Source: an uncultured Clostridium sp. (GTDB lineage Bacteria; Bacillota; Clostridia; Lachnospirales; Lachnospiraceae). Taken from it: DNA of 11,685 nucleotides. The notes under the pieces were generated by a model. That model searched no databases, was not told the DNA's origin, and was given only the letters and a program-made list of their open reading frames with translations. The position numbers and the translations under genes are program-made. Of this stretch, positions 6,985 to 11,685 are shown piece after piece; position 1 is the first letter of the stretch; each line of letters opens with the position of its first letter. The stretch is from NCBI GenBank assembly GCA_905192625.1, contig CAJJLI010000023.1:1-11685 (forward strand). Reading direction: 5' to 3'.

Positions 6985-7032
6985 TTGAATAATACTACCG
7001 ATATTGATAAAATATTACTAAAAATGTATTAA
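6985..7032 (+). promoter_or_regulatory. Two overlapping candidate promoters of the receiver-Hpt gene
   Basis: TTGAAT (6985-6990) with TAAAAT (7008-7013), and TTGATA (7004-7009) with TATTAA (7027-7032), each with a 17-base spacer. The -10 of the first overlaps the -35 of the second. AT-rich DNA gives such matches by chance, so at most one may be real. Confidence 0.45.
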
Positions 7033-7122
7033 AATGAAATTAGTTTGAAAAAGATGTCATATTAGAGTGGAAACAGTACATAATGAATTATATGACTTAC
7101 ATCGTCATAGAAAGAGGCGACT

Positions 7123-8334
7123 ATGGTAAATAACGATTTCAATAATTATTGCATGAAAAAATCAAGTAATTCAACATATAAAAATAGTATCTCATCGGAA
7201 CATAATTTTTATTCTGTTGTGGACCCATCAGAAAATGTAGAAAAAAATAAAAAACATGAAAATAAAAAAATTAAAGTACTTATTGTGGATGATAATAATG
7301 TAAATCGTTTTATAACTAAAAATGTATTAAAATTAATGGAACTTTCAGTTGCAGAGGCTGCAAGTGGATTACAAGCAATTGATATGATCAAAAATGATTC
7401 GTATCAAGTAGCATTTATAGATTATCTTATGCCTAATATGGATGGATTGGAACTAACTAAGTACATAAATACACAAATAAGTGAGGAAAATCGACCAAAA
7501 ATTATTTGTATTTCAGGAAAATACAATGATGATATACAATGCAAATTCAAACAAGCAGGTGCTTGTGCTGTAATAAGCAAACCGATTGAAATCGATGTGC
7601 TTAAAAATATTTTAAAAGAAATCGAACCACAGTTTCAGTTTGCGGATGTAGAAAATCAAGAAATAATAAACGAAGATATCAATTATAAACAAAATAGTAA
7701 AAATGAGCTTATTTATCAATTGATATCCAATATTCCTGATATTGATTATGATAAAGGGCTTTATTATGCTACAGGTGATGCGATAATTTATATGAAAATT
7801 ATAAAAGTTACAGTAGTTAATATCAAGCAAAGCATTCAGTGGATGAATAAAGATGCTTCAGAGATAAAATACTTAGACTTGAAGAGAGAATTTCATAGTT
7901 TGACCTCTGTACTTATGCATATTGGAGCAACAAGTTTAGCTAAAAATGCAGAACAATTAGAGGTTGAGCTAGATAAAAAAATATTTATTAATAGTAAATA
8001 TATAGATAAATTTGTAGATGATTTAACCAAACTTCTGGCTGCACTCGAACATGCGATAGATGCATATACTGTAATAGATACGAATGAAAATCAGAAACTT
8101 ATCAATGATTATGAAAAAGATATAGATAAGAATGAAGAAATAATGAAACGTAAACAAGCAACCTTATATCATGCAGGACGATATGAATATGAGATGATGT
8201 TAGAAAATATAAAAGTGTTACAATCAATTATAGATATTAATGAGGAAGAAATCATGAAACAAACAATAAAAGCAGCGGAACGGTTTGAATATGAGAAAGT
8301 AATCGAATTAATAGAAGAGACACTTAAAAATTAA
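7123..8334 (+). CDS. Response regulator: receiver plus Hpt-like domain
   Basis: A 403-residue cytoplasmic phosphorelay protein without kinase or DNA-binding domain. Residues 1-50 are a polar Asn/Ser/Lys-rich leader. A receiver domain follows (about 51-170): acidic pair D56-D57, phospho-acceptor D100 in IDYLMPNMDG, S131 at the switch Ser/Thr position, and K153 in SKPIE. After a linker, residues about 208-315 resemble an Hpt four-helix domain, with F-H-S-L-T-S and IGA; H258 sits at the phospho-His position, but the usual H-x-L-K-G reads H-S-L-T-S. The tail (about 345-403) has two similar helical segments, GRYEYE and ERFEYE. AAGAGG before ATG at 7123 is acceptable; ATG at 7153 is a possible later start. 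No sensor kinase is adjacent, so its partners are unknown. It may shuttle phosphate or bind a hybrid kinase. Confidence 0.85.
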   Translation: MVNNDFNNYCMKKSSNSTYKNSISSEHNFYSVVDPSENVEKNKKHENKKIKVLIVDDNNVNRFITKNVLKLMELSVAEAASGLQAIDMIKNDSYQVAFIDYLMPNMDGLELTKYINTQISEENRPKIICISGKYNDDIQCKFKQAGACAVISKPIEIDVLKNILKEIEPQFQFADVENQEIINEDINYKQNSKNELIYQLISNIPDIDYDKGLYYATGDAIIYMKIIKVTVVNIKQSIQWMNKDASEIKYLDLKREFHSLTSVLMHIGATSLAKNAEQLEVELDKKIFINSKYIDKFVDDLTKLLAALEHAIDAYTVIDTNENQKLINDYEKDIDKNEEIMKRKQATLYHAGRYEYEMMLENIKVLQSIIDINEEEIMKQTIKAAERFEYEKVIELIEETLKN

Positions 8335-8342
8335 CAGAGGAG

Positions 8343-8383
8343 AAGCCCGGTAGAAGGGGAGGGTAACTGCCGGGCTTTGTTTT
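8343..8383 (+). terminator. GC-rich intrinsic terminator of the receiver-Hpt gene
   Basis: AAGCCCGGTAG (8343-8353) pairs with CTGCCGGGCTT (8367-8377), 11 pairs with one G-T, and a purine-rich 13-base loop (AAGGGGAGGGTAA), followed by TGTTTT. It begins 9 bases after the stop codon and stands out in base composition from its AT-rich surroundings. Confidence 0.9.
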
Positions 8384-8444
8384 ATGAAAAAAATATCTTA
8401 TTAGCATAATATTATATTAAAAATGGTTTTGTTTATAAATTATT

Positions 8445-8473
8445 TTGTTGTTAATTTATATTCTTATTATAAT
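8445..8473 (+). promoter_or_regulatory. Candidate promoter of the 151-residue membrane protein gene
   Basis: Perfect -10 TATAAT (8468-8473), with TTGTTG (8445-8450) 17 bases upstream. It would leave a leader of about 150 bases. The rest of the 8384-8633 gap is AT-rich with nothing else I can name. Confidence 0.4.
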
Positions 8474-8633
8474 CGAAAGATATGTTTATAGTATGGATAA
8501 GATATGAACATTTTGTGAATAGTTTATCGTTTAATTCCAAAATTTCAAAAAATTACTGTGGTTTGTTTTTAAAGAGCAGTGAATACTAAAGATAGATAAC
8601 TACAATAACTTATCTGCGGAAGGAAGTGGAATT

Positions 8634-9089
8634 ATGACGAGTGTTTTTCAAAAGTTATTAAAACGAGAACTCGGAATTATTAGCTATAATAGATATTTCA
8701 CATATATTCATAAAAACATGCAGAATAAGTGCTTAGAAGGCAGAGCTGTATATGAAGATATGTATAAAAGATTAAAAGTTAAGGATATTGAAACGATTGC
8801 AAGAATGCATGATCGACTAAATGACACAATGTCAATTGCATTCCGCATAAGTAGGACATATTTATTTGCCTTTCTAGCGTATTTAGCAGCGTCAATATTT
8901 ATATTAGTAAAAGGATTGCCAATTAGTATTACATTAGTAACATTAGTTTTATTGAGTATATGTTTTATTCATAAATCATTGGAATATGTTATTAATAAGT
9001 ATTGCTACGTTGATGCACAAATTGTTTTATTATATAAGGCTGTATTAGAAAGTATAATCCTAGGGCACGTAAGAAGAAAGCCTATATAA
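8634..9089 (+). CDS. Hypothetical two-helix membrane protein
   Basis: I do not recognise this 151-residue protein. Residues 1-68 are charged and probably helical and cytoplasmic, with several Arg/Lys and Tyr. Two hydrophobic segments follow (about 72-91 and 97-115) joined by a very short turn (KGLPIS), making a membrane hairpin. Residues 116-151 are again polar and end in a basic RRKP. This gives an N-in, C-in topology by the positive-inside rule. ATG at 8634 is supported by AAGGAAG at 8620-8626. The gene is real by binding site, composition and its own terminator at 9169-9204, and is transcriptionally separate from the ABC genes downstream. Confidence 0.75.
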   Translation: MTSVFQKLLKRELGIISYNRYFTYIHKNMQNKCLEGRAVYEDMYKRLKVKDIETIARMHDRLNDTMSIAFRISRTYLFAFLAYLAASIFILVKGLPISITLVTLVLLSICFIHKSLEYVINKYCYVDAQIVLLYKAVLESIILGHVRRKPI

Positions 9090-9168
9090 AGCAAATTCAT
9101 TATTTCAATTGTATTTAAATCATCTTTTGATTTTGCATATGAATAGTTTATTGAAAGCATAGTAAAAT

Positions 9169-9204
9169 AAAGATATAATGAGAATATCATTATGTCTTTT
9201 TTTT
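9169..9204 (+). terminator. Intrinsic terminator of the 151-residue gene
   Basis: AAAGATATAATGA (9169-9181) pairs with TCATTATGTCTTT (9187-9199): 13 pairs, one G-T, 5-base loop, with T continuing to 9204. It lies 80 bases past the stop codon. Confidence 0.85.
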
Positions 9205-9243
9205 ATGTTATGGATTTAAACGTATAAAAGATAGGACACTTTA

Positions 9244-9257
9244 TTCCATATATGGAA
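9244..9257. promoter_or_regulatory. 14-bp palindrome overlapping the permease promoter
   Basis: TTCCATATATGGAA is a perfect palindrome. It overlaps the proposed -35 TGGAAA (9253-9258) by five bases, the usual place for a repressor site. It does not resemble the Fur consensus. Confidence 0.5.
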
Positions 9258-9281
9258 AATTAGTTCATTTCGTGCTATATT
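9253..9281 (+). promoter_or_regulatory. Promoter of the FecCD permease gene
   Basis: TGGAAA (9253-9258), a 17-base spacer ending in TGC, then TATATT (9276-9281). TG one base before the -10 makes an extended -10, which can offset the weak -35. Confidence 0.5.
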
Positions 9282-9326
9282 TAATGAAGTAAATTATTTT
9301 GCAAGTTTAAAAAATTAGATAGAAAG

Positions 9327-9341
9327 GTATCAAACTGATAC
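9327..9341. promoter_or_regulatory. Inverted repeat in the permease leader
   Basis: GTATCA (9327-9332), AAC, then TGATAC (9336-9341): perfect 6-bp arms, 15 bases before the start codon and just ahead of the proposed ribosome binding region. It could be an operator, or a 3-base-loop RNA hairpin. Confidence 0.45.
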
Positions 9342-9350
9342 ACATAGGTA
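9342..9350 (+). promoter_or_regulatory. ACATAGGTA leader motif that decides the permease start
   Basis: ACATAGGTA ends exactly 5 bases before TTG at 9356. The same nine bases at 10592-10600 end exactly 5 bases before the ATPase ATG. The core TAGGT is a weak Shine-Dalgarno; the repeated spacing makes it the likely initiation signal for both genes. Confidence 0.6.
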
Positions 9351-9355
9351 CAGAA

Positions 9356-10402
9356 TTGAAGAATAAAGATAAAAATATAAAATTTCATTGTTTGTGGCTA
9401 TCTGTCGTATTGATTTTAGTAATATTGTTTGCAAGTTCTGTGGGATCTGCGAATTTATCAATGATGGATAGTTTAAAAATAATTCTGAAACGCATTCCTT
9501 TTCTAAATCGGTTCGTTGCAAATGAAGAATACCGGGAAGTGTATACTAAGATTATATGGCAAGTGCGTTTGCCTAGAATTTTTATGGCTGGCATATGTGG
9601 TTCATCCTTAGCCATTGTAGGGGCTTGTTTTCAAGGATTATTTCGAAATCCTCTAGCGGACCCACACATTTTAGGTATTTCATCAGGTGCCGCGGTGGGA
9701 GCAACAATTGCATTATTAAGTGGAATAAGTATGTCTTTTTTTGGACTAGGTGTAGTAGGAATTTTTGCGTTTATTGGCGCTATCCTTACAGCATTGGTTG
9801 TATACCAGTTATCTTGTGTGGGTAATAAATTACCAGTGGTACATATCTTATTAACAGGTACCGCTATTAATTCAATGCTCTCCTCATTGATATCATTAGC
9901 AATGAGTTTGGATCGAGAGCAGATTGAGAAGGTATATTTGTGGACTCTTGGTAGTTTTTCTTCGGCAAATTGGAAAAAAGTATTATTTTTAGGTATCATT
10001 GCTTTGGTGGGATCCATTATTATAGGACTATATTCAAAAGAATTAAATTTAATAACAACTGGTGAGGAGACAGCAGAAAGCCTGGGTGTTGATACTGCAA
10101 AAGCTAAGAAAGTATTAATTGCTGTAGGGGCATTGTTGGTTGCGGCTTGTGTTTCTGTGAGTGGTATTATCGGATTTGTAGGCTTGATTATTCCACATTG
10201 CATACGAATAATCAGTGGTCCCAAATACCAGAAGTTAATACCTCTTTCTTGTTTTCTTGGTGCTATTTTTATGATTCTATGTGATACACTAGCAAGAATT
10301 ATACTTGCTCCATCTGAGTTACCAGTTGGTGTTATAACATCAATTCTTGGTGCCCCTTATTTTATATTCCTATTGCATCGAAGTAAAAAGAAAGTAGTTT
10401 AA
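9356..10402 (+). CDS. FecCD/BtuC family ABC transporter permease
   Basis: Membrane-spanning subunit of an importer for iron-siderophore, heme or cobalamin-type substrates. The 348 residues fit the family (about 330-350), with a first helix near residues 10-27 and some ten hydrophobic segments in all. Family landmarks: R-L-P-R, the FQGLFRNPLADPHILGISSG stretch, HILLTGTAINS, WTLGSFSSANW, the ATPase-coupling ETAESLGVD, and GFVGLIIPHCIR. No ATG lies at the front: the frame is closed by TAG at 9320-9322, and the candidates are TTG at 9356 or a less likely CTG at 9335, which has AGAAAGG upstream. The leader motif shared with the ATPase favours TTG. Substrate cannot be read from the permease. The matching ATPase follows after 203 bp; no substrate-binding protein is present in the window. 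Confidence 0.93.
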   Translation: MKNKDKNIKFHCLWLSVVLILVILFASSVGSANLSMMDSLKIILKRIPFLNRFVANEEYREVYTKIIWQVRLPRIFMAGICGSSLAIVGACFQGLFRNPLADPHILGISSGAAVGATIALLSGISMSFFGLGVVGIFAFIGAILTALVVYQLSCVGNKLPVVHILLTGTAINSMLSSLISLAMSLDREQIEKVYLWTLGSFSSANWKKVLFLGIIALVGSIIIGLYSKELNLITTGEETAESLGVDTAKAKKVLIAVGALLVAACVSVSGIIGFVGLIIPHCIRIISGPKYQKLIPLSCFLGAIFMILCDTLARIILAPSELPVGVITSILGAPYFIFLLHRSKKKVV

Positions 10403-10413
10403 TTTTTTACTCT

Positions 10414-10443
10414 TTGGAATGTTACTGGAAAAATAATTATAAT
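10414..10443 (+). promoter_or_regulatory. Candidate internal promoter before the ATPase gene
   Basis: TTGGAA (10414-10419), 18 bases, then TATAAT (10438-10443), just after the permease stop codon. It would give the ATPase its own transcript with a leader of about 155 bases. Confidence 0.4.
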
Positions 10444-10467
10444 TGAAAGGTCTATCATAAAATAACT

Positions 10468-10515
10468 TGTTTGAAATCATAAGAGATACGCTTTTTAAAA
10501 GGTATTATTCAAACA
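10468..10515 (+). repeat. Imperfect hairpin in the permease-ATPase spacer
   Basis: Outer arms TGTTTGAA (10468-10475) and TTCAAACA (10508-10515) are perfect complements. Inside, ATAC/GTAT and CTTT/AAAG can pair further. No T-run follows, so it is not a standard terminator; it may be an RNA-processing or stability element. Confidence 0.45.
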
Positions 10516-10517
10516 TA

Positions 10518-10577
10518 GTACGTAGTGTATTTATTAAAAATTACGTTGTACGTAGTGCATTTATTAAAACTTACGTT
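10518..10577. repeat. Two adjacent 30-bp direct repeats
   Basis: Copy 1 at 10518-10547 and copy 2 at 10548-10577 abut with no spacer and agree at 28 of 30 positions. Each begins GTACGTAGTG and ends TTACGTT, so each also holds short inverted ACGTA/TACGT arms. They end 28 bases before the ATPase ATG. Confidence 0.9.
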
Positions 10578-10605
10578 TATTGTGGTAGTTAACATAGGTA
10601 TTTGA

Positions 10606-11391
10606 ATGGGAATTGAGATAAATAATTTATATTGGCAACCAGAAAAAGAGGGAAAACAGATATTAAATGGGATTGATGCGCTCATAAAGAAAGGTGGTTT
10701 TTATGGGATTCTAGGTCCCAATGGTTCTGGAAAAACCTCCTTTATCCGTCATATCTTAGGCTTATTATCGGTATCCGAAGGTAAAATTTTAATTGAAAAC
10801 AAGGAAATTAATGAGTACAAACGAAAAGAAATTGCTACGTTATTGTCATTTGTTCCACAAAACACAAACCTAGATGCAGCTTTCTCAGTTTATGACATTG
10901 TGATGATGGGAAGGGCACCACATCAAGGGAAATTCGCCAGTGTATCTAAGAAAGATAAAGAAATTGTAGAAGAAGCAATGAAGTTTACTAATTGTGATAA
11001 GTTTCGTGACAAGTCTTTTTTAAATTTAAGTGGTGGTGAAGCACAACGCGTCGTTACTGCAAGAGCAATTGCACAACAAACCCCGTACTTAATTTTGGAC
11101 GAACCCATTTCTCACTTGGATATTCGCTATCAAATGGAATTGATGCAGTGCTTAAAGAAGTTAAATGAAGAACGTCAAACAACCATTATAGCAGTATTAC
11201 ACGATTTGAATTTAGCATATTCTTATTGTAAAGATATACTTCTTATGAAGGATGGAAACGTATATGCTAGTGGTAATCGAAAGGAAGTATTAACAAGAGA
11301 GAATTTACATGAAGTGTATGAAATGGATTGTATGATTGTAAAACATCCAGAGACGAATGAGAATTATTATATACCTAAGTTGGAAAAATAA
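10606..11391 (+). CDS. FepC/BtuD family ABC transporter ATPase
   Basis: Cytoplasmic nucleotide-binding subunit that powers the adjacent FecCD-type permease. The 261 residues are typical. Walker A is GPNGSGKTS at 37-45 (K43), a Q-loop lies in FVPQN, the signature is LSGGE at 141-145, Walker B ends at D165 with catalytic E166 (LILDEP), a D-loop HLD follows, and the switch His is H199 in LHD. SVYDIVMMGRAPH after the Q-loop is characteristic of the siderophore/cobalamin importer ATPases. The ATG at 10606 follows the ACATAGGTA motif at the same spacing as in the permease gene. The gene is followed after 28 bases by an SdpI-family gene with a stronger binding site and no terminator between, so those two are probably co-transcribed. 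Confidence 0.96.
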   Translation: MGIEINNLYWQPEKEGKQILNGIDALIKKGGFYGILGPNGSGKTSFIRHILGLLSVSEGKILIENKEINEYKRKEIATLLSFVPQNTNLDAAFSVYDIVMMGRAPHQGKFASVSKKDKEIVEEAMKFTNCDKFRDKSFLNLSGGEAQRVVTARAIAQQTPYLILDEPISHLDIRYQMELMQCLKKLNEERQTTIIAVLHDLNLAYSYCKDILLMKDGNVYASGNRKEVLTRENLHEVYEMDCMIVKHPETNENYYIPKLEK

Positions 11392-11419
11392 ATCTTGTAC
11401 TTATCAAAGGGGGATGACT

Positions 11420-11685
11420 ATGCTATTTTGGATTTTCATGTTAGTAATGAACTTATTAATTCCGATATCGATGATAGGGTTTGGTAAACTTTTTATGAAA
11501 ACTACACCAAAAGAAATCAATGGACTTTTTGGTTATCGTACATCAATGTCTATGAAAAATAAAGATACTTGGATATTTGCACATCACTATTGCGGGAAAT
11601 TGTGGTATGTGATAGGGCGTTATCTGATTTTCTTTACCATATTAGCGATGCTAGTCGCTATTGGTAAAGAGGAGGAGTATGTAGG
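11420..11685 (+). CDS. SdpI-family membrane protein, 3' partial
   Basis: The frame is open from ATG 11420 to the right edge (88 codons seen). It begins with a membrane helix (residues about 1-22), then KTTPKEINGLFGYRTSMSMKNKDTW, whose NGLFGYRT and NxxTW pattern marks the SdpI/YhfL family, followed by AHHYCGKLW and a second helix (about 65-82). In Bacillus subtilis, SdpI gives immunity to the SdpC toxin and acts in signalling; many relatives are simply uncharacterised membrane proteins, and no toxin gene is seen here. AAAGGGGG at 11406-11413 favours 11420 over the in-frame ATG at 11414, which touches the binding site. It lies 28 bases after the ABC ATPase gene, so co-transcription is likely. 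Confidence 0.85.
   Translation, partial: MLFWIFMLVMNLLIPISMIGFGKLFMKTTPKEINGLFGYRTSMSMKNKDTWIFAHHYCGKLWYVIGRYLIFFTILAMLVAIGKEEEYV

Noticed and set aside
8354..8366. G-quadruplex or separate RNA element in the GC-rich hairpin
   Set aside because: The loop has only two G-runs; the stem, position after the stop codon and following T-rich tract are explained by an intrinsic terminator.
9335..9337. CTG start for the permease
   Set aside because: AGAAAGG lies 8 bases upstream, but CTG starts are rare, and the motif and spacing shared with the ATPase start favour TTG at 9356.
9205..9355. Cobalamin riboswitch or Fur box before the FecCD permease
   Set aside because: The leader is too short for a cobalamin riboswitch and lacks a B12 box; no GATAATGATTATC-like Fur site is present.
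9631..10224. 197-codon minus-strand ORF inside the permease gene
   Set aside because: It is a shadow of the FecCD coding sequence, with no binding site and low-complexity composition.

Overview
The window is AT-rich DNA with AGGAGG-type ribosome binding sites, mostly short cold-shock, membrane and housekeeping genes, and a Firmicutes-type cysteine-rich histidyl-tRNA synthetase. Gene content and protein style suggest a clostridial chromosome, probably Lachnospiraceae, with a Clostridium (Lachnoclostridium) phytofermentans-like organism as my best guess from memory. I see no phage, IS, CRISPR, tRNA or rRNA. All genes are on the + strand except upp.

Region 1 (1-3541) is translation. hisS enters from the left edge and runs to 1181, but is interrupted by one in-frame TGA at 612-614. 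The coding frame continues unbroken after it through all later HisRS motifs. A 443-bp gap follows, holding a degenerate tandem repeat built on a 46-bp higher-order unit, a 10-bp-arm inverted repeat, a good sigma-A promoter and a leader hairpin. Then comes intact aspS with a strong terminator.

Region 2 (3542-6250) holds small, apparently single-gene units: a DUF1294 membrane protein (GTG start), a cold-shock protein with textbook promoter and terminator, an L-rhamnose-mutarotase-family protein, and galM. The last two are unrelated mutarotase folds placed side by side.

Region 3 (6076-8383) holds upp on the minus strand, convergent with galM across a 14-bp-arm hairpin. Divergent from upp is a 403-residue receiver plus Hpt-like protein with a repeated helical tail, closed by a GC-rich terminator.

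Region 4 (8384-11685) holds an unrecognised 151-residue two-helix membrane protein with its own terminator, then a FecCD-type permease and a FepC-type ATPase. The ABC genes use the same 9-base leader motif at identical spacing before their starts. This supports a TTG start for the permease. A palindrome overlaps the likely permease promoter, and two adjacent 30-bp repeats lie between permease and ATPase. No substrate-binding protein is in view. An SdpI-family membrane protein runs off the right edge.

The strongest anomaly is the in-frame TGA in hisS, at a position that is normally cysteine in this family. It is either recoded, a lesion, or a sequence error. I found no convincing wholly new multi-gene system.
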